The position numbers were made by a program, and so were the translations under genes. DNA of 64,000 nucleotides from Chitinophagaceae bacterium. Lineage in GTDB: Bacteria > Bacteroidota > Bacteroidia > Chitinophagales > Chitinophagaceae. Below are positions 37,101 through 44,351 of this stretch, in pieces. The stretch spans positions 248,001 through 312,000 of the forward strand of contig JAFKGQ010000012.1 in NCBI GenBank assembly GCA_017307755.1, read 5' to 3'. The stretch's first letter is position 1. Each line of letters opens with the position of its first letter. The notes beneath the pieces are model-generated. The model was not told the origin of the DNA, did no database searches, and saw nothing but the letters and a program-made list of their open reading frames with translations.

Positions 37101-40100
37101 AACAATACGGTGCTCACCGATACGACGGGTCTGCTGCAGCCTCAAACGCCCTGCCAGCAGGTGCGTGCCAGGGCCACGGCGAAAGCCGCCCTCGTGTATA
37201 GCGCCCTGCAGCAACAGGTGATGGCCAATTTCCAGGCGGCCTATCTGGCCCAGTGCCTTGCCGCTGGTGAAACCTTTAAGGTAACTGATACCCTTAAGGA
37301 ATACCATTACACGCTATATTATTATGATCAGGCGGGTAATTTGATAAAAACCATCCCGCCAAAAGGAGTGAATCCCATTTACCGGCAAACATGGATCGAC
37401 AGTGTGGAGGCCGCCAAGCTCAACGGCACGATATTGGTACCCGTCCACAGCCTTGCTACAAGGTATTGTTACAACAGCCTGAACCAGGTCAACATCCAGA
37501 AGACTCCGGATGGGGGCGTGGGTAAGTTCTACTATGACCGTCTCGGCAGGCTGACGCTGAGCCAGAATGCCAACCAGGCTGGCAGAGGTAATACTTACAG
37601 CTATACCTGGTATGATTCGCTGGGAAGGATTACGCAGGTGGGACAGCTGACGGGCGGATCGGCCATGACGGACACCACAGCAAAGAATGACGCCAATTTG
37701 CAAAGCTGGTTCACGGCAGCGACGTCGACACGGAACCAGATCACGCAGACAGTATACGATACGGCTTACCCGGCCATTAACGGGGTGGTGCTGAGCCAGC
37801 AGAACCTGCGCAACCGGGTCAGCTTTAACCAGGTGGTTAATAATGCCACGGACGCCTACCCGGCCGGCGCCACTTATTACAGCTATGACATTCATGGCAA
37901 TGTAGACACCCTGTTACAGGACTTCGGCAACAGCGCCGGCATAGCCAATGCCATGAACCAAACCGGCAACCGCTTCAAACGGATCCAGTATGAGTACGAC
38001 CTCATCAGTGGGAAGGTCAACCGGGTGGTGTATCAGCCTACGTATTTTGATGTGACGCAAAATGCCTGGTTGACGCCGGCCGATCAATACTATCATCGCT
38101 ATCTGTACGATGCGGAGAACCGGGTTACGGATGTATATTCCGGCCGGGACAGTGTGATGCTGTATCTGTTCCCGGAAAGAGAGGCCCATTATACCTATTA
38201 CAAACATGGACCGCTGGCTCGTACGGACATCGGGCAACTGCGTGTGCAGGGGCTGGATTACGCCTATACGCTACAGGGCTGGCTGAAGGGCGTAAACCCC
38301 GCCAGAGGGGGGACGCTGGCCAATGGCACGGATACAACGGAGGCGAGCCCTGTGGCGCAGGATGTGTATGGCTTTAGCCTGCATTATTACAATGGGGATT
38401 ATAAAGCGATAGGGTATACCCCGGCCGGGACCTCGGTATTGGGCGGCCTGGGGGCATCGGCGGCGCCGTTGTACAATGGAAATATCGCGGCGATGGGAGT
38501 AAATATTCCGCAGCTGGGGGCGACAAAGGTCTATAATTATCATTATGACCAGTTGAACCGGCTGGTGGCGATGGATACGTATAATGGGTTGAATGGAAGC
38601 GCAGGCACGTTTACGCCGGTGAGCATCAACGACTACCAGGAGCGGGCAGCCTATGATCCGAATGGGAATATCCTGACCTACCAGCGGAATGGGGACGCGA
38701 GCCGGCTGTCGATGGACAATCTGAGCTATTCTTATACGGCAGGGACGAACCGGCTGCACAAGGTGACCGATGCGGCGGCGGATGCGAGTGGAGGGACGTA
38801 CAGTCAGTATAATGATATCAAGCAGGGGCAGCTCGATAACAACTATAAATACGATGGCATCGGCAATCTGGTGAGCGACTCCACCGCCAGTATAACGAAT
38901 ATCAGCTGGACGGTGTATGGGAAGATCAAAAGCATTACAGATTCCGGAAAAGTTATCAATTATACCTACGATGCTGCGGGCAATCGTATACTGAAAGCGA
39001 CGTCAGCCGACACGACGATCTATGTACGTGATGCAACGGGTAATGTGCTGAGTATCTACGAGAAAAAGCCCGGGGGGAATTTAGTTCAAACGCAAGTGCC
39101 GGTATACGGTAGCAGCCGGCTGGGGATGGTGACACAGCACATTGCACCGGATTCTGCATTGATCCTGACGGGGGGCTTTGGATTGGGAAAAAAGAGTATA
39201 TTTACGAGAGGGGAGAAGCTCTTTGAATTATCCAATCATTTGGGCAATGTTCTGGTAACGGTGACGGACCGTCGGCAGCAGAATAGCGCTGGGGGGGTAA
39301 CGGTGGACAGCTATGCGGCGGATATTGCATCGGCGAGTGATTATTATCCATTCGGGATGTTGATGCCGTCGAGGAATTATAATGCGGGAAATTATCGGTA
39401 TGGGTTTAATGGACAAGAGAAGTCTGACGAAATTAAAGGCAGTGGAAACTCGTATACGGCGGAATTTTGGGAGTATGACCCGAGAATCGGAAGAAGGTGG
39501 AATATCGACCCTAAGCCTAATCAGTTAGGCAGCTTTTATGCAACATTTAATAGCAACCCAATTTGGTTTAATGATAAATTGGGTGATAGCAGTGTTATAG
39601 ATAATAGAGGGTACATTGTCCATTATGATGCTAAAGATAAAGACTTGCGGGTATTTATGCAGCAGGATGGGAAATTGACATTACTTGGGGAATTAGGAAA
39701 TAAAGACAAACCAATTGAGTCAAGTGAATGGTTTAAAAACCTGCTTGCAGATAATTCGAAAGAATCAAAAGGTATTTGGACAATTAATCTATGGGGCTTT
39801 AAAAACAGAGTGAGACAGTATGGCAAATGGGATTACAAATATCGTAGCCCCGCTAATAAAGACGAAGATGGTATAGTTAATAAAATGCCATCCCATATCC
39901 TTGGCATTGCGTTTTACCGAAAAGATAAAGAGAACGGAGTTGGCGATTTGCCGGAAACTATGTTTACGTTCGATGGCAATACAGGACGAGCGGAAGATTT
40001 AAACAATTATCATTTCGGCGTTGTTGGCAAAGCATATAATGTGTTCTCAGAAGAATTTATGCTAAGAACAGCCGGTAGCATTGAAATGGAAAAATGGGCT

Positions 40101-40316
40101 GAAGATTATAAAGCTGGGAAAAGACATACTCCTCAAGTTCCACCAAGTTGGCGGCCAATTATTGCTGTTCATACATATTATGGTGAGCATGGCCTGAAGT
40201 TAACTCATGAAATAATGGGGGCTCCTTATGGGGATAATCCAACCGACCACGATTTTATAAAAAGAGGATTTAAGTATTATGATGCTCACAAAAATGAATT
40301 ACTTGGAAATCAATAG
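31107..40316 (+). CDS. Giant RHS-repeat toxin with Ig-like N-terminus and C-terminal toxin tip
   Basis: A 3069-residue exported polymorphic toxin. Residues 1-32 form a signal peptide (GLLGLGLFFCKTGYGQ). Residues about 35-560 carry several Ig/PKD-like repeats (YQWQSSADNVNWTNI, TYTYQWKSSPDQTTW, Ser/Thr-rich linkers). A DUF6443-type segment starts near 830 (KRKTVIRYFDGSLRPRQTV). Another Ig-like repeat interrupts the protein near 1820. RHS/YD repeats run from about 2080 to 2760 (GKFYYDRLGRLTLSQ, YHRYLYDAENRVTDVY, INYTYDAAGNRILKA). The RHS core RYGFNGQEKSDEIK and WEYDPRIGRRWNIDP is near 2765-2805, and a toxin tip follows. The tip is clearly more AT-rich than the rest. An immunity candidate follows after 18 bp. 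Confidence 0.93.
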   Translation: MLTAYIKNAYRHYLMAGLLGLGLFFCKTGYGQLEIDGDGRSEVQGNSYTYNVTYNGTSAYLYNGPYTWTISGGVITGTSTTVVSGTSTSYLYNIAINVTWSSNGSINFSSNLGNSILWVFVAAPLQPGTLSPSTQTINYGAVATITGTDATGGSVLPSYSYQWQSSADNVNWTNISGATGVSYSPTVYATTYFRRQVTETNSSTIGYTSSVLVNVYPQLLCTISPSSQTITSGSNASTLTSSVSGGSGTYTYQWKSSPDQTTWTNVATTPSYTPTGVTATTYYRLIATSNGANATSNTATVTVSNAPGASLAVTSTTRSGNGSINTLTCTASGGNGTYAYAWYYSINAGSTYQLITGAGAPTYTTGVVTSNTLYYVTVTSNTYSSNSNIVSITMPTAPTISASATTLCNGASATLTASGGSGNYTWYNSSNTQVGTGATYNTTASGTYYATSANTYGISGPSNQVSIAALSTPAVASILGNTSCVLGSSTPLSDATAGGTWSSNNTSVLKIDAGGIASGVSPGTATVTYTVTNTCGTSSQQLGMTVVPLSTYAANLGRGIPDPIITDTISLVAGTIKTTQYQQDTLYSSAHSIKNVMALRVVEETGKYIPGDFSATAVVKVEYGHTPNDIYQVDSTKLTVTFTKNGGNKYNAISYFSFNNAEFTRVTVLRVDAPQTVGGVSFDTKQVLQLTNSLMATRYYQLTDNQKPVLTYTTPSAPVPDELPVTWVYPVHTDNNYTQLEWAWLPNGMNAGYLNAGGVFDTTLLFKYNATRIDLPGGTTAGGYNIPLLYGDTGVLYIRARAMNMMPSGSRSEGPWSGVQTFAFNGHNANLNWQVTTNFAEEGKRKTVIRYFDGSLRPRQTVTKDNSTGTVVVAETMYDAQGRPAVQILPAPGINNIIAYNKNLNKFNSQPDNTSMLDYFDFTTTTQGKYATSPLSSNAGTGLYYSSQNPEMNNTSYNKNIPSTNGYAYAVTRYTPDATGRVMMQSGVGDSMQTGGTHATRYYYGSAAKEELDALFGTEVGNYTHYFKNMVKDANGQMSVSYVDMHGRTVATALAGQSPNALQALAISDTTQYKNQAGKMMTRNLLDKGSNVLKGNSIESINTILVPFSTLYNFNYRLMRDTLKLPTCSGGTVFYVCKFDLQISVSDEAGDTTAYVYTYPGIDTINVQIPITLPVGSYSVRKTLTINQDSLASFLQQYNTYGVGLCKTQQSLVDSIAAADSTASGCNVPPTALTCSSCLAGIGNYATYQYNYAGSIGITDTTQLTLTQKQDIRNQYVSDSSFCMAINTNTSHTLETIQRQMLADMLPYAGQYARDTGTVSMYSKYNIFATGGGTSYTQPFYKSPRNRAGQIDAYYDAFGRTDTTVTLAKLSTMTSADFEGAFANSWTNSLLAYHPEFSKLQYAQNNLQSSFNFIDSLNQTVSTAFSPIGSDPYFTLNATDKKTMTRYSDTTWQSGYSMWKMAYGDAFGCKVISDTGNRKTCYTNMPSQFTTTGTVVNTGAGGNVTLTTAMQLQAWNMYKGFYSQVRSDMVNLYIATHADSTYTKYPDVQNLITQGFHIYFPYSNVQQAQNSGMSAWYPTQSGTYPTVSLKDSTTLYSGHCSSYITAWQNALLQCPVLAGKDSVTLARILNSITGKMLAVCQNGTDGANPYGSSTVAPAYSGAAFTSFEQAVNFVMDSLGIPRDQYCNPYGITYPKPYGYNAVITRQQVSTLDTCTCSQFAKLKTEVTNAGYSISSLSSMNTYLWQTYHDTITTVLFQALQNCGQVYLENIRRDSLYNCRTVPHTPIGVVDISLDSAYVATGGNVAFTSTLNPDPHFTCAGGYTYQWQSSADGNTWTNISGATGSSYSTTFSTSKYIRLNATCSNGATYTSNTAYVKVSPTCYTYTARYDTLYALPLSSPQPLPQFLTCGFNGTAYSCYACSKFQSLDSSFFTIFGRHPVFTGVITNDTTIAYNSLFARYVNFKTGLQYSWMYYASQFNATGCAVGGIAGTGAGLSICLNNTVLTDTTGLLQPQTPCQQVRARATAKAALVYSALQQQVMANFQAAYLAQCLAAGETFKVTDTLKEYHYTLYYYDQAGNLIKTIPPKGVNPIYRQTWIDSVEAAKLNGTILVPVHSLATRYCYNSLNQVNIQKTPDGGVGKFYYDRLGRLTLSQNANQAGRGNTYSYTWYDSLGRITQVGQLTGGSAMTDTTAKNDANLQSWFTAATSTRNQITQTVYDTAYPAINGVVLSQQNLRNRVSFNQVVNNATDAYPAGATYYSYDIHGNVDTLLQDFGNSAGIANAMNQTGNRFKRIQYEYDLISGKVNRVVYQPTYFDVTQNAWLTPADQYYHRYLYDAENRVTDVYSGRDSVMLYLFPEREAHYTYYKHGPLARTDIGQLRVQGLDYAYTLQGWLKGVNPARGGTLANGTDTTEASPVAQDVYGFSLHYYNGDYKAIGYTPAGTSVLGGLGASAAPLYNGNIAAMGVNIPQLGATKVYNYHYDQLNRLVAMDTYNGLNGSAGTFTPVSINDYQERAAYDPNGNILTYQRNGDASRLSMDNLSYSYTAGTNRLHKVTDAAADASGGTYSQYNDIKQGQLDNNYKYDGIGNLVSDSTASITNISWTVYGKIKSITDSGKVINYTYDAAGNRILKATSADTTIYVRDATGNVLSIYEKKPGGNLVQTQVPVYGSSRLGMVTQHIAPDSALILTGGFGLGKKSIFTRGEKLFELSNHLGNVLVTVTDRRQQNSAGGVTVDSYAADIASASDYYPFGMLMPSRNYNAGNYRYGFNGQEKSDEIKGSGNSYTAEFWEYDPRIGRRWNIDPKPNQLGSFYATFNSNPIWFNDKLGDSSVIDNRGYIVHYDAKDKDLRVFMQQDGKLTLLGELGNKDKPIESSEWFKNLLADNSKESKGIWTINLWGFKNRVRQYGKWDYKYRSPANKDEDGIVNKMPSHILGIAFYRKDKENGVGDLPETMFTFDGNTGRAEDLNNYHFGVVGKAYNVFSEEFMLRTAGSIEMEKWAEDYKAGKRHTPQVPPSWRPIIAVHTYYGEHGLKLTHEIMGAPYGDNPTDHDFIKRGFKYYDAHKNELLGNQ
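39591..40313 (+). other. Variable toxin tip of the RHS protein, Ntox44-like
   Basis: This is the part of the RHS protein after the core motif and FNDKLGD, about 240 residues. It contains GKWDYKYRS, then NNYHFGVVGKAYNVFSEEF, then AGSIEMEKW, and ends with PYGDNPTDHDFIKRGFKYYD. The order (a W/F-D-x-K strand, HFG..G.A......, AG...., YGD.P.D...I..G) matches my memory of the bacterial toxin 44 (Ntox44) family, a predicted nuclease tip in polymorphic toxins. Base composition turns AT-rich here and stays so through the immunity gene, as expected of an exchangeable toxin-immunity cassette. Family assignment is moderate. Confidence 0.55.
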
Positions 40317-40334
40317 CATTTAAACTGAAAAGAG

Positions 40335-40925
40335 ATGAATAAGCCTGTAGTCATTCTTGTTTTAATAGTTGTTTTATGTATTATATATTACTTTTATCGA
40401 GGTTCATATTTTACCGGGAAGTTGGATAAAAAATATACAAGAGAGCAGTTAGTTAAGAACTTCAATGAGCATGAGAATGATTTTACTGAATTAGTAATGC
40501 TATTCAATACTTATGTTTATAAGAAAAAGGAGTATAATGTATCCTTTGGTTTAGGTAATGGTGGTAGGATCAGTTTGGTTTTAAAACCTACAGTTATTGA
40601 CCCTGCAAGTAAAATAATAGGTGGAGAGGATTTGGAATTAGGCTCCGCTAAATTAGATACAGCGTTATTATCTCTCGGCTGGACAAAAGATACAGCAAAA
40701 AAAATAGCAGAAAAATTAGACAGGATCAAGTGTGATTGGATTAGAACCACGGAAATTTATGCTAATCCAATTGAAATTTATCCGAATCAAAAAGGATGGG
40801 GCTCGTTCACTTATCGTGTCTTTGAATACCCTCTTTCAGACAGTCTAATACAAATACATGGTAGACCAATAAGTAACTCTGACCTGGGTAAGAGAACTTT
40901 TATTGATTACAGTTCTGCTTTATAG
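40335..40925 (+). CDS. Presumed immunity protein, membrane-anchored
   Basis: A 196-residue protein with one N-terminal membrane helix (VVILVLIVVLCIIYYFY, residues 4-20) and a soluble domain of about 170 residues (KYTREQLVKNFNEHENDFTE and later SFTYRVFEYPLSD). The family is not recognised. It begins 18 bp after the RHS toxin stop codon on the same strand and shares the AT-rich composition of the toxin tip, the usual place and signature of the cognate immunity gene. The membrane anchor suggests that it meets incoming toxin at the inner membrane or in the periplasm. The start ATG at 40335 is preceded by AAAAGAG. Confidence 0.7.
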   Translation: MNKPVVILVLIVVLCIIYYFYRGSYFTGKLDKKYTREQLVKNFNEHENDFTELVMLFNTYVYKKKEYNVSFGLGNGGRISLVLKPTVIDPASKIIGGEDLELGSAKLDTALLSLGWTKDTAKKIAEKLDRIKCDWIRTTEIYANPIEIYPNQKGWGSFTYRVFEYPLSDSLIQIHGRPISNSDLGKRTFIDYSSAL

Positions 40926-40973
40926 AGTAGTAATGTCCCAGAACTGTATCACATGTTGAAAAAATGTTAGTGG

Positions 40974-41468
40974 ATGGCTATTTTGCTCTTAGGAAAATCC
41001 CAATGCCCAATTTGTCGAAAGGTTATTTACAAAGGAGACAAATATTATGGCTTTCCGGCCTTAGTGGCAAACCCCAAGGACCCTCTTTACTTTTTCCATG
41101 ATGCCTGTTTTCATTCAGATTGCCTTGATCAACATAAACTGGCTCCCCTGGCGAAAGAATATGCGGATCTGGCTATCCAAAAGGGGAGTCCGGCAAACCG
41201 GTATGACCTCATATCGGGGGAAAAGATAATCCAAATGGAGGATCATATCTGGATCGGCTACCTGACTTCGGATAAATCCGAATTTCTCCATCAATATAAT
41301 TTTACCCATTTATCAAGGAAGCATTTGCACGAGTGGGCAGACAGGTTGAAAGTGATCGAAGAATTGAAAAAATTTAAGGATTCCGGCAAATGGGAGGAAA
41401 CCAATGGTATCAATGTCTTAGGATGGTATATCGCTGAATTGAGTAAGATCCCGGAAGCTGGCAATTGA
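40974..41468 (+). CDS. Cys/His-rich small protein downstream of the immunity gene
   Basis: A 164-residue soluble protein. Its N-terminus has CPIC at residues 11-14 and, after a 28-residue gap, HDACFHSDC, giving four Cys and two His that could bind one or two zinc ions in a ribbon or RING-like arrangement. The rest is helical and charged (KVIEELKKFKDSGKWEE). It follows the immunity gene by 48 bp. Genes in this slot after an RHS tip are often extra or orphan immunity genes, so this is the first guess, but a regulatory or toxin-related role is possible. No good ribosome binding site is seen before ATG 40974. Family not recognised. Confidence 0.65.
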   Translation: MAILLLGKSQCPICRKVIYKGDKYYGFPALVANPKDPLYFFHDACFHSDCLDQHKLAPLAKEYADLAIQKGSPANRYDLISGEKIIQMEDHIWIGYLTSDKSEFLHQYNFTHLSRKHLHEWADRLKVIEELKKFKDSGKWEETNGINVLGWYIAELSKIPEAGN

Positions 41469-41641
41469 ATAGGAAAAGACTCCTGTCAAATTTTTGAACG
41501 GCTGGAAAGATATTCCCGAAGAAAACGTCGATAGAATTGAGTAACTTATGCTTGACTTAAAACTCTTTTAAACAAAAAACCAGAGCGGGTTTTAAAGAGT
41601 GCAGAAAAAGTGGCAAATAGAATTTGTTAAACAGATGGCGT

Positions 41642-41854
41642 AGGGGCAAACAGCTTCCACTGTCCCTCGGAGACGACTTCAACGGTACCATCGGTCACTT
41701 TAATGGCTGTCTGATCGTCAATCGCATATGAAGGCACGGGTATCGTTGCAGCCAACTTTTCCAGGCTAGCCAGGGAGTTCTCCGGAAACTATTCATGATC
41801 CAGATGCGGATGCAGCGCAAAATCAAGCAATCCCAGCGATTTATTGCTTTCGGC
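41642..41854 (-). repeat. Partial copy of the peptidase E gene (213 bp)
   Basis: These 213 bp match 54553-54765, the 3' part of the intact peptidase E gene, with 5 mismatches and no gaps (about 97.7% identity), in the same orientation and 12,911 bp away. One mismatch turns a Trp codon (TGG) into TAG, so the frame cannot encode the original C-terminus. Homology stops abruptly at 41854/41855, inside the codons for AESNK. The copies bracket the acyltransferase, the SusC/SusD locus and most of a decayed toxin cassette. Confidence 0.9.
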
Positions 41855-41998
41855 GGCATAGGCGCCGTTGTCTTGTTTATACAAGAAAAAGTTACTCTCC
41901 TGAAATTTGGGTAGTTGCTGTGCAGACAACGGAAGGATGAATAGATAAAATAAAACGGCCTGTAGTGTGAGCAACCGGGTTAGCGCTGGCATTGACAT
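41789..41998 (-). pseudogene. Chimeric ORF: foreign signal peptide fused to peptidase E fragment
   Basis: A 69-codon frame. Codons 1-48 encode a good signal peptide (TLQAVLFYLFILPLSAQ) and a short exported segment (QLPKFQESNFFLYKQDNGAY) of unknown origin. From codon 49 onward it is the peptidase E fragment (ESNKSLGLLDFALHPHLDHE), ending at the TAG that replaces Trp. The junction at 41854/41855 joins two unrelated genes, so this is a recombination scar, not a functional gene. The signal-peptide part may be the beginning of a lost gene. Between 41999 and 42280 no further gene is seen. Confidence 0.7.
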
Positions 41999-42280
41999 AG
42001 TGATGAGATTTGGTCATTAGGACCAACAAAAAAGCCCTACGTTTAATAGGGGTCGTTAACGTATAACAATAGGGATACAAGCTGCATTTTTTACGAAAAA
42101 TAGACTGTTGCCCTGGGAGAAAGGGAGGGCTAACGTACAAATGGGGGGTATTAAAGTGTTAGCATTGGGGTATAATTCTCGCATTTCATGGGTAAAAATA
42201 GTTCACTTCGTCCAGGATGGGTTTATTGAAGGCTATTTTTCGCGTCATTCCGGTGATTAAACTTGTACTTTTAGGTGATA

Positions 42281-43411
42281 ATGACAAGATATTATAAGCC
42301 AGAACTGGATATTCTTCGTTTTTGCGCATTTCTTTTCGTTTTTTTTACCCATAGATTGGACCTCGCACCTATCGACCCGGTAGAATATTATTGGGGATAT
42401 CATCTTAGCCTGGTTGGTGTTTTCGGAGTGCCGCTTTTCTTTTTTCTTAGTGCTTTTTTAATCACAGAATTACTTACTAAGGAGCAGGAGTTATTGGGAA
42501 AAATCAATGTTAAGTCATTTTACATCCGACGAATACTACGTATTTGGCCATTGTATTTCACTTTCTTTTTTGGAATGGTGTTAACTACACAGATTACAGA
42601 CAAATTTGGACATATTTCTTCCGGGACACAACTTGCATTTAGTCTGTTTTCCGGCAACTGGTATATTACATTCAAGGGGTGGCTTTGGTCTTATCCCATT
42701 AATCCGCTTTGGAGTGTTTCTGTCGAAGAACAACTATACATTCTGCTTCCTCTGGTTATTTTTTATACAGGCAAACGGGGATTGCTGATTTTTTCCTATT
42801 TGGCGCTATTCATAGCGTATGTAGCTGTCATTTATTATGCGCAAAGGCCCACGAGAGGGTTTTCCGGCGAATGGACAAATAGCTTTGTGCAATTTCAATT
42901 TTTTGCGGCAGGCATCCTTTTCTCCCTTTACTTGAAGGGGATGCAACCTAAATGGCCTGTTATGGCGCGAATTGCAATGTTCATTGCAGGAGTAGCCTGT
43001 TGGTTAACGGCATCTATTGTTTGTGAGGTCCATGCGGACTCCCCACATCTTTCAACTATCCCGCAGGCAATTAGCGGCTGGGGGTTGATTCTTACAGGCG
43101 TAATACTTTTCTTTTTGTCTTTCTATGGCGCCGAAGAAAAGTTTATGCCGTCGGCTTTGGCCTATTTGGGTCGTATATCCTATGGGATGTATGTTTTCCA
43201 TATAACGATGTTCTGGTTTGTTTATCAAATATATAAGAAAGAACTGGATGCCTTCAGCAAAATGATTGGTGCGTATGAGTGGCGAAATGATGTAGGTTTC
43301 ATAATTGCTTTCGTTTCAACTACAATTATTGCCATGTTGTCATACAGTTTTTTTGAGAAACCATTCCTGCGACTTAAAAGAAAGTTTACCTTAATTCTAT
43401 CAAGAGATTAA
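42281..43411 (+). CDS. Acyltransferase family 3 membrane protein (OafA/YrhL-like)
   Basis: A 376-residue integral membrane O-acyltransferase with about ten hydrophobic helices. It begins YYKPELDILRFCAFLFVFFTH, in which the His of FFTHR is the conserved catalytic residue of the family and follows the typical LDxLRxxA motif. SFYIRRILRIWPLYF and NPLWSVSVEEQLYILLPL are the other diagnostic segments. Such enzymes add acetyl or other acyl groups to sugars of cell-surface polysaccharides or antibiotics. ATG 42281 is preferred over GTG 42275, with TAGG upstream. It stands alone between the peptidase E fragment and the sigma factor gene. Substrate unknown. Confidence 0.93.
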   Translation: MTRYYKPELDILRFCAFLFVFFTHRLDLAPIDPVEYYWGYHLSLVGVFGVPLFFFLSAFLITELLTKEQELLGKINVKSFYIRRILRIWPLYFTFFFGMVLTTQITDKFGHISSGTQLAFSLFSGNWYITFKGWLWSYPINPLWSVSVEEQLYILLPLVIFYTGKRGLLIFSYLALFIAYVAVIYYAQRPTRGFSGEWTNSFVQFQFFAAGILFSLYLKGMQPKWPVMARIAMFIAGVACWLTASIVCEVHADSPHLSTIPQAISGWGLILTGVILFFLSFYGAEEKFMPSALAYLGRISYGMYVFHITMFWFVYQIYKKELDAFSKMIGAYEWRNDVGFIIAFVSTTIIAMLSYSFFEKPFLRLKRKFTLILSRD

Positions 43412-43638
43412 CCCTGTCACAGTAGAACGTAACAGGCATTTATTTATTCCGTTAGTATTTATTATGGCTTTCACTGCCAGGTCAGTCATTAAATCTGGCG
43501 ACCGCAGTATTAAAAACATCATTTCCCGGCAAGATGTATTCCCGATGAAAAATTTTTGTTAAGCCCTTCAAAGGGCTCTAAAAATTCAGTGTAAATGAAT
43601 ATATTAAATTTTCATTATCTTTTCGCCCGATTAAGGCT

Positions 43639-44232
43639 TTGGAAAATTATCAATTATACAATGACAAGGAGCTATTGCTCCGCATAGCCAAAGGCGATGA
43701 AAGAGCGTTTCGTATCTTCTTTGACCGATACAGAGATCGCTTTTATGCAGTGGCGTTGAAAATGACCCGATCGGACGATGTAGCGCAGGAGATGGTGCAG
43801 GATATATTTATGAAGATTTGGCAAAATAGGGCTTTCCTTGACAGAATAACCAAACCTGATACTTATTTTTTTACCGCCTTGTACCGGCAAATATACCGGC
43901 ATTACAAAAAGCTTGCGCTGGAACGGAGGCTTCTTAAGCTCATCGCAGAGTCTCCTACTTTCCGGAATATCACGGATGAAACCATATTGGCACAGGAAAG
44001 TGAACGATTGATTAATGAGGCCATAACCCGGCTGCCCAAGCAGCAACAAATCGTTTTCCGGTTAAGCAAGCAAGATGGGCTGAGCCGGGAGCAGATCGCC
44101 GAAAAACTGCATATTTCCCCCAATACCGTCCGTAATCACCTTTCTGATGCCATTCAGTCTATCAAGGCATATCTCAATCATGTGGCATTGATCTACCTGC
44201 TGTTATTGGCACATTCCTCTCTAGGATCGTGA
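43639..44232 (+). CDS. ECF RNA polymerase sigma-70 factor of the SusC/SusD locus
   Basis: A 197-residue ECF sigma factor. Region 2 includes DDVAQEMVQDIFMKIWQNR and region 4 includes LPKQQQIVFRLSKQDGLSR and SPNTVRNHLSDAIQSI. A short hydrophobic tail follows (LIYLLLLAHSS), as in many Bacteroidota members. The frame has no ATG between the upstream stop at 43579 and the conserved part, so the start is most likely TTG 43639 with TAAGG just before it. The FecR gene follows after 119 bp. An AGCCCTT/AAGGGCT hairpin lies upstream at 43562-43577. The factor should activate its own surface locus. Confidence 0.93.
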   Translation: MENYQLYNDKELLLRIAKGDERAFRIFFDRYRDRFYAVALKMTRSDDVAQEMVQDIFMKIWQNRAFLDRITKPDTYFFTALYRQIYRHYKKLALERRLLKLIAESPTFRNITDETILAQESERLINEAITRLPKQQQIVFRLSKQDGLSREQIAEKLHISPNTVRNHLSDAIQSIKAYLNHVALIYLLLLAHSSLGS

Positions 44233-44351
44233 TTTCCCCAACATTGGAATTTTTTTTAAAATCTGAGTAGTACAAACGGTTTGCTCAGGTATCTGTCTAT
44301 GAAACCCGGATCCCGGGATTGATAAGAATTATTATCCTTTAAAGAAAAAAC

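Noticed and set aside
31107..40316. T9SS C-terminal sorting domain on the giant proteins
   Set aside because: The C-termini are an RHS-like repeat and a toxin tip; no T9SS-type terminal domain motif was seen on either giant protein.
41479..41542. Short open stretch (VKFLNGWKDIPEENVDRIE) after the Cys/His protein
   Set aside because: About 20 codons, no start codon; possibly the tail of another lost cassette but too short to support.
41545..41615. Imperfect inverted repeat ACTCTTTTAAAC/GTTTTAAAGAGT
   Set aside because: The arms do not pair exactly and no T run or other signal supports a terminator or an element end.
43562..43577. AGCCCTT/AAGGGCT hairpin considered as a terminator
   Set aside because: The stem is only 7 bp with a 2-base loop and is not followed by a T run on the plus strand, so it is kept only as a note in the sigma factor entry.
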